The notes beneath the pieces were generated by a model. That model searched no databases, was not told where the DNA came from, and saw only the letters and a list, made by a program, of their open reading frames with translations. Source: Nostocales cyanobacterium Centralia_MAG_434 (GTDB lineage Bacteria; Cyanobacteriota; Cyanobacteriia; Cyanobacteriales; Nostocaceae). Taken from it: DNA of 41,966 bases. The stretch covers positions 1 through 41,966 of the forward strand of contig JAJPJF010000053.1 in NCBI GenBank assembly GCA_021324415.1, in the 5' to 3' direction. The position numbers and the translations under genes were made by a program. Shown here piece after piece: positions 32,138-41,914 of this stretch. Positions within the stretch are counted from its first letter, which is position 1, and each line of letters begins with the position of its first letter.

Positions 32138-33571
32138 ATGCACACAATTAATAAAAAATTAACAAAAACAGCTTGGGCCGGTGCGATCGCTCAACCTGCT
32201 CAAGAATTTCCCCCTACCCAGCTGCAGATTCTTTCTGGGCAAATACCTGAAGGTTTACGAGGTACACTTTACCGTAACGGACCTGCACGTCTAGAGCGTG
32301 GTGTGACCTCTGTAGGACACTGGTTTGATGGAGATGGCGCAATTCTTGCAGTTCATTTCACAGATGTGGGTGCAACAGCAGTATATCGCTATGTTCAAAC
32401 AGAAGGATACAAAGAAGAAGCTGCCGCAAATCAATTGCTGTACGGTAATTATGGGATGACAGCACCTGGACCAATTTGGAATCAATGGCTGAAGCCTATA
32501 AAAAACGCTGCTAATACTTCCGTGTTAGCACTACCGAATAAACTTTTGGCATTGTGGGAAGTCGGAAACCCATACACCCTTGACTTGCAAACACTAAATA
32601 CTTTGGGGCAGGATGATCTAGGAGATCTGAAAAATAATTTGCCTTATTCCGCTCATCCCAAAATTGACCCCAAAACAGGTGAGATTTTTAATTTTGGTGT
32701 GTCTGTTGGATTGAATGGCATACTCAACATTTATAAAAGTGATTCTACAGGAAAAATACGACAAAAAACATCGTTTCAACTTGAGGGTTTTCCTTTAGTG
32801 CATGATTTTGTTCTAGCTGGGCAATATCTGGTATTTTTTGTGCCTCCAGTGCGGCTAAATATTCTACAAGTGTTAACTGGATTTAACTCCTACAGTGATG
32901 GGCTGACGTGGAAACCACAAATTGGTACTCAAATCCTCGTTTTTGATCGCGAAAGCTTATCCCTTGTTAGTCGCGGTGAGACTGAACCTTGGTTTCAATG
33001 GCATTTTGCTAATGGCTATATTGATGCTGGAGGCTCAGTGATTGTGGATATTGCTCGTTATGAAGACTTTCAGACAAACCAATATCTTAAGGAAGTTGCC
33101 ACAGGTGAGACCCACACCGCTGCCATGAGTCAACTCTGGCGAGCTCATCTTAATCCCCAAACTGGTCAAGTGACTTCAATTCAGCCACTATTAGAACGAT
33201 TTTGCGAATTTCCAGTCGTACCACAGCAATATGTAGGACAAGCATCTCCCCACACATATCTTTCTGTGTTCCGGCAAGGAACAGATATTAGCCAAGAAAT
33301 CTTGAACGCGATCGCACGTTTTGACCATAAAACCGACACACTTACGGAAGCCAACATGGGAGAAAACCGCTATCCTTCGGAACCTATTTATACTCCCAAT
33401 GCTCATAACCCTGACCAAGGCTGGATAATTACAGTGATCTACGATGGCAATACTGACAGTAGCGAGGTTTGGGTATTTGATAGCGATCACTTAGATGAAG
33501 AACCTATATGTAGACTAGGACTACCTGGTGTTATTCCACATAGTTTCCACGGCACTTGGAAAGCCGCTTAG
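32138..33571 (+). CDS. Carotenoid oxygenase (apocarotenoid/carotenoid cleavage type)
   Basis: The 477-residue protein is in the RPE65/carotenoid cleavage dioxygenase family, which splits double bonds of carotenoids or apocarotenoids with O2. The four iron-binding His are present: His173 (PYSAHPKID), His222 (LVHDFVL), His289 (WFQWHFANGY) and His471 (HSFHGTW). RGTLYRNGP and HWFDGDGAI near the start and YTPNAHNPDQGW near the end are family patterns. Compared with the diox1/ACO type it is of similar length, but the cleavage site and substrate cannot be read from sequence. ATG 32138 stands 40 bp after the hicA stub. A hairpin at 33594-33619 follows. Confidence 0.9.
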   Translation: MHTINKKLTKTAWAGAIAQPAQEFPPTQLQILSGQIPEGLRGTLYRNGPARLERGVTSVGHWFDGDGAILAVHFTDVGATAVYRYVQTEGYKEEAAANQLLYGNYGMTAPGPIWNQWLKPIKNAANTSVLALPNKLLALWEVGNPYTLDLQTLNTLGQDDLGDLKNNLPYSAHPKIDPKTGEIFNFGVSVGLNGILNIYKSDSTGKIRQKTSFQLEGFPLVHDFVLAGQYLVFFVPPVRLNILQVLTGFNSYSDGLTWKPQIGTQILVFDRESLSLVSRGETEPWFQWHFANGYIDAGGSVIVDIARYEDFQTNQYLKEVATGETHTAAMSQLWRAHLNPQTGQVTSIQPLLERFCEFPVVPQQYVGQASPHTYLSVFRQGTDISQEILNAIARFDHKTDTLTEANMGENRYPSEPIYTPNAHNPDQGWIITVIYDGNTDSSEVWVFDSDHLDEEPICRLGLPGVIPHSFHGTWKAA

Positions 33572-33593
33572 TTATAAGTCCCCGAACAGTAAA

Positions 33594-33619
33594 AATCCCC
33601 GGTGAGCAACCGAGGGATT
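33594..33619. terminator. Hairpin after the carotenoid oxygenase gene
   Basis: AATCCCCGGT (33594-33603) pairs with ACCG-A-GGGATT (33609-33619), a 10 bp stem with one bulged A and a 5-base loop. A T run is lacking, so termination efficiency is uncertain. Confidence 0.5.
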
Positions 33620-34244
33620 CTGCAAGAAGTCGAAATTGAATCGTTGCATAAGAGGAGTCTTGCCAAGATAACAACCTTTCGACATGAAAATGTGCCAAAA
33701 TGCCAAAAATATCAAGTAGCTTTTTATTCAATCGCAGTTAAATGACTTCAAAATAAATATATGTATTATTTTTTGCTGTTTCCTAAATATATTTACTGAA
33801 GTGACTAGACAAAATATATATAAATTTAATAAAAAAATCAGTTGAAAAATTAAAGAATTTGTGTATTATCACTGAAGATAATTCACACAAACAATATGAT
33901 GATCAAACTAGGATTTGAGCAGATGATTTAAACAAGCTGTAACATCTTTAAATGTCGTTGTATTATGACTTTAACAAAACTATGGGTGACTATCCATAAA
34001 GTTATAGCTTATACTGCAACATAAATATAAAACTAACGTCTACTAAATACTGCCAAAGCTGTTGGTAAAACATACCAATGCCAAGCAGAAAAAAAGAGTA
34101 GTTCTTTGACAAGAAGTCTTATAGTGGGGAAAAACATAGAAAAGTTTCCCCAAAAACGCAAAACAAAGCGTATTGAAAACTGGACTTCTCAAATTACCTT
34201 TAACTAACTTTTTTCAAACAATACTTAGTGGAGTGTATTTACCA
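33620..34244. other. AT-rich non-coding region with a leader hairpin
   Basis: No gene was recognised over about 620 bp. Two stem-loops stand out near the right end: TTGGTA-AAACA-TACCAA at 34062-34078, and TGGGGAAA (34125-34132) with TTTCCCCA (34145-34152). The second lies 92 bp before the ATG at 34245, directly after a TATAGT box (34120-34125), so it may be at the 5' end of that gene's mRNA. Confidence 0.45.
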
Positions 34245-34556
34245 ATGACAACAATTCATAATGGACAATCGCTGCTTGCTGAGCCAATGCTTTACGCTGA
34301 AGTGATTGAAACGGAAGAACGCTCCAATAATGAAACAGAAAAGCTCAGAAAACCAAGTTCTGTAAAGTTTCTTGAACCTGAGTTAGATATAAAACAAAAT
34401 TTAAATCCAGATGAATTGGATACACTGACGGCACCTGAAAGCGAGCCATCTAAATCTCCCGTAATATTACGTAGAGAGCCGATTGCTCAATGGAGTGTGA
34501 CAGTATCCCAACGGAGAAATGGAGTTAGAAGATGCGGAAGACTGAGTGAGTATTAA
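34245..34556 (+). CDS. Unknown acidic small protein (103 aa)
   Basis: I do not recognise this protein. ATG 34245 is used, with GGAG about 11 bases before; a TTG at 34173 in frame is possible but unsupported. The product has a polar, Glu-rich middle (about 25-85: EVIETEERSNNETEK, LNPDELDTLTAPESEPSK) that is probably disordered. A basic C-terminal end carries the only Cys (VSQRRNGVRRCGRLSEY). There is no membrane segment. It precedes the large degenerate P-loop protein by 166 bp, with a hairpin between (34618-34648). The base composition is as AT-rich as its neighbour. It could be a regulator or partner of that protein, but this is only an inference from position. Confidence 0.5.
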   Translation: MTTIHNGQSLLAEPMLYAEVIETEERSNNETEKLRKPSSVKFLEPELDIKQNLNPDELDTLTAPESEPSKSPVILRREPIAQWSVTVSQRRNGVRRCGRLSEY

Positions 34557-34617
34557 TGTAATATTATACTTACAAGAAGGCTAACACCAATCAAAAACTC
34601 CAAGTAATAACTTGACA

Positions 34618-34648
34618 AAGCATCTGAGGTTAAGCACTTCAGATGCTT
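34618..34648. terminator. Perfect 10 bp hairpin between the small gene and the large P-loop-like gene
   Basis: AAGCATCTGA (34618-34627) pairs exactly with TCAGATGCTT (34639-34648). No T run follows, so it could be a weak terminator or a leader structure that separates expression of the two genes. Confidence 0.5.
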
Positions 34649-34722
34649 AAAAGTAAGAAACTGGGGAAAGTTGGAACTAGTCTCAAAAGAAAGCTAAGTT
34701 GATAAGCGATCGCCCTGCTTCT

Positions 34723-37700
34723 ATGTCAGTACAAAAATTGACTTTGGATAATTATCACCCAGGAGGTCAGTCAAATCCTGGGACTGGGAATGTTACCCAA
34801 AATATTTATCAAGCAAGACCTGAATTTTTTGAGCCAAGTTTAGATCAGTTCAAGCCTCCTAAATTTCCAAGTCCTATCGTCACTCCTGAACTTGTTCAGC
34901 TTCTGCTTAGAGAAAATCTATTGGTCTTAGAAGCAGGTTCTGATATAGATAAAGTTGGACTGTCTCGACATATAGCATGGTGTTTGAGTCGAGAGTTACA
35001 GCACTGTGTCACCTCTATGAGTCAGAAGATTCCAATCAAAGAATGGTATGGCAGTTCAGACTCACAAGGCTTTGATGTAGCGCTCCAAGAAACTAAGGGT
35101 ACTACAATCTTTATCTTGTCAGAGGTTTGGCCACAACATCTTGGGCAAGAACTATCAGAAATCCAAAAGGTAGCTGTTTGTAATCATCATTATGTTGTCC
35201 TAAGTACGGCAGTACCCTTTGCTGGATGGAAACTATATGATGGTGAAAGGAAGTTTTGGCAAAACTTATCAGCTGATGATCTTTACAAATCTGATGATTT
35301 GGTCAGAGTGCTGACTGACAAACTTAAGGAGTCGAAGAAATCTCTACCACCACAATTTGAAAGCGGGAATCTTGATTCTAATTTACAAATCGGCGATTTA
35401 ACTCTCCAAGAAGTTGCTAAACGCTTAAAAACACCTGAACGTATTGCATGCTTTGTAGAGTTACTCAGTGTTGACAACAAACCATTACATCAACAGACGC
35501 TTCATGAGTTGATAGACCTAACTCAAAATGATAAAAACTTACTGAACCAATGGTTTCACAATATTCTTCAACCTCGTGAACAGCTACTAGCACTAGGTCT
35601 AAACTTCTTTAATGGTCTCTTTGATGACCAGTGTGTCATTGGGATAGCAAAACTTGTTGAAAATGAATGGTATCGGCGTGACCCATCACTACAAGCTTTA
35701 GATCACTGTGATTTACATAATCTCCACAACTTCTTTCGCTTAATTGAAGTACCAACTGAGAAAACAAAAAAATATGAAAGTTGGTTACCTCAACAACGCA
35801 AAATGTTGTTTGAAGTGGCATGGGATAGCTACCGAGTGCGAATTCAAACAGCTCTTCCCGTCATGGTAGAACTTGTTACCCAGTCCGTGAGTCAAAAATC
35901 TTTTGAGCAAAGACTAAATAGTGTATCGGTGGGACATCATCTCTACGGTACCAAATTAAGACGTGAGCAGCTGCGTGAAGTCATTAGTGAAGCAATCAGT
36001 TATATCGGTCTAATTGACAGCAGAGAAGTTCAAGAGAGTCTGCTAAATCTAGCATTACATAGCAATGCTAGTGTGCATACAGTTGCAGCGCGTGCAATGG
36101 CCCGATGGTGCGAATATGGTCATTATAAAGAACTGTTTGACATACTCAAATACTTGAAAGTATACGCTGAGAAAAAAGGTGGGAAGTCTCAAGACTATAT
36201 CATGAACACGATAGCTCTCACAGTAGGTTATGCAGCACAGTATGATGCACCGCAAGGACGCTTGGGTAATCTTCGTCTATCTAAGCAATTGTGCGACATT
36301 CTCAAGCAATTAGCTGAATATCCAAATCGTTTGGTTCGTAATCGCTTTGGGTTGTGGACTTTGCGGATGGTCGTTCCCATGCATCTAGTTCAGCTGCGGG
36401 ATCTATTACATGATATGACGCGGCATATTGACTTAATTCGATGGATTAGTGAGAGTTTGGCTCTTGCTTATCCCAAAAATACTCAAGAAGTTTTGAATAT
36501 TCTAAATTTATGGTTGCAAGAGTGTAAAGACACAACAACTGACATTGTGAGTCATGATGTACCACGCGCAGCTTTACTAGAAACTGTGGCACTGACGTAC
36601 ATAAAAATTTTGGGTCATTATAAAAATGATAATTTCCGAGTCAATGATATTTGCCAAAAGCTAAAAATCTTCTTTTTAGAAGAAAATCATTATTTTGCTC
36701 GCGATACTGTCGTTAAAGAAATTTGCTCTCAAACAAGCAAAAATTTTCAGCAAATCGAATCTAATTTGAAGAATTTAATTGGTTCATTCACACAGGAAGA
36801 ACGTCATGAAATTATAAAAACTCTGAGTAAAGTCTACCGTGAACAGAGAAAACAACTAGAGAATAACGGTGGAAACTTACCAGTTTATGAAAATGAACTG
36901 CCAATTTGGATTAGCTTGGAACGTCCTTCAACTTCAATGGAAGACGCAATGTTTCAGTGGTTGATGAGTGAGGAGTATCCTACAGCACAAATAATAGGTG
37001 CTCGATTGGCTTTGGGAGAAGATCTAAACTTTGCAGAACCGCAAGAAGTTCTCCATACTTTGAATTTCTGGTATGAAAACTTGCAAAATACAAATCCTCT
37101 AAGAGCTGAAGCTTTGCTCCTGGCGATCGCACTTATTGTTATTGAAATGCAATGTCATGCAGCGACAAAAACAGCTAAGACTAATGAAGCATTTCATTAT
37201 GTGCAAGAAATTTTCTTACAAGAAAAGCTTTTGTTTGCACGTAAAAGTATTGTGAATGCTATTTGCTCTCTAGAAGACGATTGTTTGCTAAAAATTCAAC
37301 CTCAGGTACTGACTTTATATTCTACATTGACAGACCAAGAGTCACAGCAAATCACTAAAGCACTTTCCCGAGTAGAGCAAAGACAATCAAGTTTTTCTGA
37401 TAATTATAGTGAAAGACAACTATCAAGCTCTCATGAAATCATAACTGATCACAATATTGTAGAGCCTCAAGGGAGCATACAACTTTCAATTAATTTGTTT
37501 GAATCACCACAACAGCCAGAAAAAATCTCAACTCACCAATCGCAAAAAAACACCAGAAAAAAAAGTATCAAAACAAATCGAACAAATAAAGTTTTTTCTC
37601 GTAGTAGACTGATTCTGATAACTTCTTTGCTATGCTTTGTGTCAAGCTATCTGGTAGCTAGCCTAATTCGTAGTGCAATTTTCCACACCCCACAATCTGC

Positions 37701-37746
37701 TCCTAGTTTAAAACTAAAGCCTACACAAAATGCCAAACACTTATAG
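34723..37746 (+). CDS. Large unknown protein: degenerate P-loop (STAND-like), helical repeats, C-terminal membrane helix
   Basis: No named family is recognised. ATG 34723 gives 1007 residues. A short N-terminal tail ends GTGNVTQNIYQ, a linker type seen before NTPase domains of cyanobacterial STAND-like proteins. Residues about 65-88 (LLVLEAGSDIDKVGLSRHIA) look like a P-loop strand-loop-helix without GKS/T; TTIFILSEVW (about 127-137) and HYVVLSTAVP (about 155-165) fit Walker B and sensor positions. No nucleotide hydrolysis is expected with this loop. The long middle part (about 200-900) is almost all helical, HEAT/TPR-like. A basic Ser/Asn-rich linker precedes one membrane helix (about 963-987). 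No effector domain is visible. Confidence 0.6.
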   Translation: MSVQKLTLDNYHPGGQSNPGTGNVTQNIYQARPEFFEPSLDQFKPPKFPSPIVTPELVQLLLRENLLVLEAGSDIDKVGLSRHIAWCLSRELQHCVTSMSQKIPIKEWYGSSDSQGFDVALQETKGTTIFILSEVWPQHLGQELSEIQKVAVCNHHYVVLSTAVPFAGWKLYDGERKFWQNLSADDLYKSDDLVRVLTDKLKESKKSLPPQFESGNLDSNLQIGDLTLQEVAKRLKTPERIACFVELLSVDNKPLHQQTLHELIDLTQNDKNLLNQWFHNILQPREQLLALGLNFFNGLFDDQCVIGIAKLVENEWYRRDPSLQALDHCDLHNLHNFFRLIEVPTEKTKKYESWLPQQRKMLFEVAWDSYRVRIQTALPVMVELVTQSVSQKSFEQRLNSVSVGHHLYGTKLRREQLREVISEAISYIGLIDSREVQESLLNLALHSNASVHTVAARAMARWCEYGHYKELFDILKYLKVYAEKKGGKSQDYIMNTIALTVGYAAQYDAPQGRLGNLRLSKQLCDILKQLAEYPNRLVRNRFGLWTLRMVVPMHLVQLRDLLHDMTRHIDLIRWISESLALAYPKNTQEVLNILNLWLQECKDTTTDIVSHDVPRAALLETVALTYIKILGHYKNDNFRVNDICQKLKIFFLEENHYFARDTVVKEICSQTSKNFQQIESNLKNLIGSFTQEERHEIIKTLSKVYREQRKQLENNGGNLPVYENELPIWISLERPSTSMEDAMFQWLMSEEYPTAQIIGARLALGEDLNFAEPQEVLHTLNFWYENLQNTNPLRAEALLLAIALIVIEMQCHAATKTAKTNEAFHYVQEIFLQEKLLFARKSIVNAICSLEDDCLLKIQPQVLTLYSTLTDQESQQITKALSRVEQRQSSFSDNYSERQLSSSHEIITDHNIVEPQGSIQLSINLFESPQQPEKISTHQSQKNTRKKSIKTNRTNKVFSRSRLILITSLLCFVSSYLVASLIRSAIFHTPQSAPSLKLKPTQNAKHL

Positions 37747-37777
37747 CTTAATATGTGATTCCTAGCGTTAAAAAACT

Positions 37778-40408
37778 TTATTCTGGTAATCCCTTAACTT
37801 GTTTTAAATCTAATCCCCTTTCAAATATTTCATCGATAGGTAACATTTGTCCGTCTGTTGTCATAAATTTATGATCTTTTGTTGCCTGAATCACCGAACC
37901 ATCTTCTAAAACGTACTCAAAGACTTCCTGTTGACCACGATTGTGACATTGTGCAACAGGTTGGGTGTAAATATTGCCATGTTTATCGACTGTATAGACA
38001 CTACACTCAATACCTTTTTCCACAATCTCGCCAATCTTTACAAAGCCATACTCTACCGTTAAGACTTCAGTATCATAACTTAAGCAATATTCTGCGAACT
38101 TCAGCATTTGCTCAAATAAATCTTCAGCTATTTGCTTCTTTACACCATTTTTTGCCGCACCATCAACGAACTTTTCCCGCTGCTTTTGCATTTCGGCAAC
38201 TTTCTTTTTACCCATAGCACGGCGAAGCAAATCAGCTTGTCCTAAAGAATAACCTGCCATATCTTGAGCAATTTTCATGATTTGCTCTTGATACACCATA
38301 ATTCCATAGGTTTCATCTAGTACAGGTTCTAATATAGAGTGCTGATAATCGATCTTCTCTCGACCATGTTTTCGGTTAATAAATTTAGGAATGAGTCCTG
38401 CGTCTAATGGTCCAGGTCGATAAAGAGCCAAAATTGAGGAAATATCCTCTATATTAGAAGGTTTTAAGTCACGTACTATCTGGCGCATTCCAGAAGATTC
38501 CAATTGAAATATGCCTTCTAATTCACCTGCTTCCAAAAGCTCATAAGTCTTTTTCACGTCTTTTGGCAGAGTGGTAAACTCACCTTTAGCTAATATCCTC
38601 TGAGCTTTTCTTTCTTGATTAGTTATTTCGTAAGGGTCAATTTTAAATCCTCGGTGTTCCTGAATCAAATCAATAGTTTTTTGAATCATTGTTAGATTTC
38701 TTAAACCCAGGAAGTCCATTTTCAATAGACCCAGTGCTTCGAGATCTTCCATAAAATACTGGGTGATCACCGAACCATCATTGTTTCTTTGTAGCGGGAC
38801 AATTTCATCCAATGGGTCAGCAGAAATAACCACACCAGCCGCATGAACTCCAAAAGTTTTGTTAGTTCCCTCAATCCGAATTGCCATATCAACCCAATGG
38901 CGAACTCTAGGATCATTGTCGTACTTTTCCTTAAACTCCGGTTCTGGTGTTGTGTCAGAAATCATGACCGATAGTTTAGTCGGTTTACCACGTGAGACAG
39001 GAATTAACTTCGCCATTTTGTCTGCTTCACCGTAGGGAATATTTAACACTCTGGCGACATCTTTTAAAACTGCTTTAGAAGTTAAGCGGTTAAAGGTGAT
39101 AATTTGAGCAACTCGTTCTTTTCCATATTTTTTAGTTACGTAATCAATGACTTGATCTCGCTTTTCAATACAGAAATCTGTATCAATATCAGGCATTGAT
39201 TTCCGCTCAGGATTCAAAAATCTTTCAAAAAGTAGGCCATGGTGTACTGGATCAATATTAGTAATACACATAGCATAGGCTACTAATGACCCAGCTGCAG
39301 AGCCTCTTCCTGGTCCCACAGGAATATTATTATCTCTAGCAAATTTAATGTAGTCCCACACAACTAAAAAATATGTGGAAAAACCCATTTGCTGAAGCAT
39401 CTTTAGTTCATATTCCAGCCTGTCTTTGTAGACCTGGTCAACTTCACTTCTCGATTTGCGATGCAAACGTTCTAAGAGTCCTTGCCAAGCAACTTCCTCC
39501 ACGTAAGTATCAGGAGTGTGACCAGAGGGAATGGGGTAATTAGGAATACGAGGCTCACCCATAATCTGGTAAGGCTCAACTTTATCCGCCACTTCTACAG
39601 TATTTGCAATAGCTTCTTCAATGACATCATCTGGCAAATGGTCGCGAAAGAGCTGCTTCATCTGTTCAGCGGATTTTAAATACTCAGTACCGCTGTAACG
39701 CATGCGATTATCTTCAGCAATCAGCTTGCCAGTCTGAATACAGAGTAAAGCGTCGTGTGCTTCAACGTCGTAACAAGAAATAAAGTGGGAATCGTTTGTA
39801 GCGACAATTTTAATATCTAACTCCTGTGCAATCTTAACAATCTCTACATTGACGATCCGGTCTTCTTGGGAGCCATGGTCTTGAATTTCTAAATAATAAT
39901 CATCACCAAAAACTTCTTTGTACCATCGAGCAACTTTACGAGCAGCTTCTGGTTTATTACTAAGAATTGCCTGAGGAACCTCTCCTCCTAAACAGGCACT
40001 TGTGACAATCAAACCCTCATGGTATTTTTTGAGATACTCTTTATTGACACAGGGACGAGAAAATATTCCTTTCCCCTGCACCCCTTTGAGATGAGAATCA
40101 GTTGTTAATTTAACTAAATTTTTATAACCTTTTGTATTTTTAGCTAAAACAACTTGATGATATCGAGGACGACGCTCTTGTTTTGTAATATCGCCGTTAA
40201 TGACATACATCTCGTTGCCGATAATTGGTTTAATATTTTTACTACGACAAATCTTGATGAGTTCGATCGCACCATACATAACACCGTGATCGGTTAGGGC
40301 GATCGCTTTCATACCTAAGGCGATCGCTTGCTCTACCAACTCTGGCAGTTGACTTGCTCCATCGAGCAGACTGTAGTCACTGTGAATGTGTAGGGGTACG
40401 AAGGACAT
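37778..40408 (-). CDS. dnaE: DNA polymerase III alpha subunit, N-terminal half with split-intein N fragment
   Basis: This gene encodes the first half of the replicative polymerase. In many cyanobacteria DnaE is made from two distant genes and joined by protein trans-splicing. Residues 1-774 are the extein: a PHP domain beginning [18 protein letters not shown], and the polymerase palm with MPDIDTDF (Asp407, Asp409) and the third Asp at 565 ([11 protein letters not shown]). It breaks after KFAEY. Residues 775-876 are the N-intein, starting [10 protein letters not shown]. The product cannot work alone; the C-intein plus DnaE C-half must be encoded elsewhere and is not in this window. ATG 40408 is the start. 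It converges with the large unknown gene, 31 bp away. Confidence 0.96.
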   Translation of the reverse strand: MSFVPLHIHSDYSLLDGASQLPELVEQAIALGMKAIALTDHGVMYGAIELIKICRSKNIKPIIGNEMYVINGDITKQERRPRYHQVVLAKNTKGYKNLVKLTTDSHLKGVQGKGIFSRPCVNKEYLKKYHEGLIVTSACLGGEVPQAILSNKPEAARKVARWYKEVFGDDYYLEIQDHGSQEDRIVNVEIVKIAQELDIKIVATNDSHFISCYDVEAHDALLCIQTGKLIAEDNRMRYSGTEYLKSAEQMKQLFRDHLPDDVIEEAIANTVEVADKVEPYQIMGEPRIPNYPIPSGHTPDTYVEEVAWQGLLERLHRKSRSEVDQVYKDRLEYELKMLQQMGFSTYFLVVWDYIKFARDNNIPVGPGRGSAAGSLVAYAMCITNIDPVHHGLLFERFLNPERKSMPDIDTDFCIEKRDQVIDYVTKKYGKERVAQIITFNRLTSKAVLKDVARVLNIPYGEADKMAKLIPVSRGKPTKLSVMISDTTPEPEFKEKYDNDPRVRHWVDMAIRIEGTNKTFGVHAAGVVISADPLDEIVPLQRNNDGSVITQYFMEDLEALGLLKMDFLGLRNLTMIQKTIDLIQEHRGFKIDPYEITNQERKAQRILAKGEFTTLPKDVKKTYELLEAGELEGIFQLESSGMRQIVRDLKPSNIEDISSILALYRPGPLDAGLIPKFINRKHGREKIDYQHSILEPVLDETYGIMVYQEQIMKIAQDMAGYSLGQADLLRRAMGKKKVAEMQKQREKFVDGAAKNGVKKQIAEDLFEQMLKFAEYCLSYDTEVLTVEYGFVKIGEIVEKGIECSVYTVDKHGNIYTQPVAQCHNRGQQEVFEYVLEDGSVIQATKDHKFMTTDGQMLPIDEIFERGLDLKQVKGLPE
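37781..38086 (-). other. DnaE split intein, N-terminal fragment (102 aa)
   Basis: The fragment begins with the catalytic Cys1 (CLSYDTEV) directly after the extein FAEY and ends KQVKGLPE. Block B is intact: Thr69 and His72 in ATKDHKF. It resembles the fast Npu-type class. Two positions differ from Npu DnaE: residue 47, usually Trp in PVAQWH, is Cys (codon TGT), and residue 59 is Val instead of Cys. Trp47 to Cys needs a single base change from TGG. Confidence 0.93.
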
Positions 40409-40540
40409 ATATGTTTCAACCAGGAGCCAAAAACAGAAACGTCTTCCACATTAACGCAATTTGCTTTCAATCGTGCTCACCTTCTCCGAAATTTTAACTG
40501 ATCGAAGTGTTGTTAAATCAGTGAACAGTAAACAGTAAAC

Positions 40541-40600
40541 AGTTATCATCATCTTTATGGTGAACTTGAACCCCTTTGTAAAACTGATAACTGATAACTG
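40541..40600. repeat. Inverted AACTG/CAGTT repeat set before the symporter gene
   Basis: CAGTTATCA (40541-40549) is complementary to TGATAACTG at 40585-40593 and again at 40592-40600. ACAGTAAACAGTAAACAGTT precedes it. The set resembles the palindrome at 10970-10989 in composition and may be the same dispersed family. It lies in the 214 bp between divergent dnaE and the symporter gene. Confidence 0.6.
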
Positions 40601-40622
40601 AATAATCTACCTGCACTTAGTA

Positions 40623-41903
40623 ATGAACGAAACCAAAACAGAGAACACAAATCGTCCCCTGTGGCGGCGTATTCCACTCGCATTACAAATTGTCATTGCA
40701 CTGATTCTCGCGGTAGCTTTGGGGATTGCACTAGGTGCAGGGCACCCTAACCCAACAAATAAAGCCTTCATTGAGAATCTGGCTGTTCCTTCAGAACTGG
40801 TACTGAAAGCACTTCGAGCCTTGGCTACACCCTTGATTTTTGTTGCAGTGCTACATACCCTAATGACAACCCACATTCCTGGCAAGGTGGGACGGCGTTT
40901 GGCGGTACTGCTTTTTACTAACACAACGGTCGCTATCCTGATTGGACTTTTCGTTGCTAACACTCTGCGTCCTGGTACTTGGAGGCATTTTGAAGTTCCA
41001 GGAAGTGCAAGCATAGCTCGTAAAAATCTTGATCCTTGGGGACTCATCAAAGATGCTGTACCAGATGCTATCCTCCAACCACTTGTCAATAATGATGTCC
41101 TTCAACTTATTGTCGTTGCACTGAGTTTTGGCATCGTCCTTCGTGCTATAAAATCAGAGCAAATTGCTCAAGGCAAAACTGGGTACCAGCCAATTGAAGA
41201 AGTGATTGGAACTTTATTTGAAGCAGTGATCCGTATTCTCAATTGGGTGATTGCCTTTGTTCCATTAGCAGTCTTTGGCATTGTCTCTAAAACTGTTGCT
41301 GAAACAGGTTTTGAGCCATTTAAGGCTTTAGGTGCATTTGTGATCGCAGTGCTGCTAGGACTCGTACTACAAGCTTGTTACTATCTCATCAGAGTAAGGT
41401 TCGGTTCTTGGGTGAAACCGATCAACTTCCTGCGCGGTGGTTCAGATGCCTTTTTGACAGCTTTCTCAACCGACTCCTCGACAGCAACAATGCCTGTAAC
41501 ATTTCAAATTTTGCAGGACAAAATCGGTTTAAGAGAATCTTCTGCGTCTTTAGGCGCTTTGGTAGGTACTAATTTTAACAATGATGGTACTGCTCTTTAT
41601 GAAGCAATGTCTGCATTGTTTATTTCTCAAGTCTTGGGACTACACCTGACTTTAGGACAGCAATTTGTTGTCATCCTCACATCGATTTTTGCGTCGGTAG
41701 GTGCCGCTGGTATTCCAGAGGCGGGATTAGTGACAATGACGCTTGTGTTTACGTCTGTTGGCTTACCCACACAGTACATTGCCCTATTGTTAACTGTAGA
41801 CTGGTTTCTAGATCGTAGCCGTACCGTTATCAATGTCATGGGTGATATGACTGTGAGTTCCCTACTTGATGGCAAAAAGCCCCGTTCTCTCGATGAAGAT
41901 TAG
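40623..41903 (+). CDS. Dicarboxylate/amino acid:cation symporter (DAACS family)
   Basis: The 426-residue membrane protein belongs to the GltP/DctA family, which couples uptake of glutamate, aspartate or C4-dicarboxylates to H+ or Na+. The N-terminal helix (IPLALQIVIALILAVALGIALG) and a family loop follow. The substrate-binding half has the Ser-rich hairpin AFSTDSSTATMPVTFQ, then the NFNNDGTALYEAMSALF region (usually NMDGTA; here NFNNDGTA) and a second hairpin with GAAGIPEAGLV. The final helix has DWFLDRSRTVINVMGD with the substrate-contacting Asp and Arg. Substrate is not decided. ATG 40623 comes 214 bp after the divergent dnaE start. Confidence 0.92.
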   Translation: MNETKTENTNRPLWRRIPLALQIVIALILAVALGIALGAGHPNPTNKAFIENLAVPSELVLKALRALATPLIFVAVLHTLMTTHIPGKVGRRLAVLLFTNTTVAILIGLFVANTLRPGTWRHFEVPGSASIARKNLDPWGLIKDAVPDAILQPLVNNDVLQLIVVALSFGIVLRAIKSEQIAQGKTGYQPIEEVIGTLFEAVIRILNWVIAFVPLAVFGIVSKTVAETGFEPFKALGAFVIAVLLGLVLQACYYLIRVRFGSWVKPINFLRGGSDAFLTAFSTDSSTATMPVTFQILQDKIGLRESSASLGALVGTNFNNDGTALYEAMSALFISQVLGLHLTLGQQFVVILTSIFASVGAAGIPEAGLVTMTLVFTSVGLPTQYIALLLTVDWFLDRSRTVINVMGDMTVSSLLDGKKPRSLDED

Positions 41904-41914
41904 ATCGTAGGGTA

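Noticed and set aside
37778-40408. dnaE as a truncated or frameshifted gene because it lacks the C-terminal half
   Set aside because: The end is a complete split-intein N fragment with its catalytic residues, which is the normal cyanobacterial arrangement.
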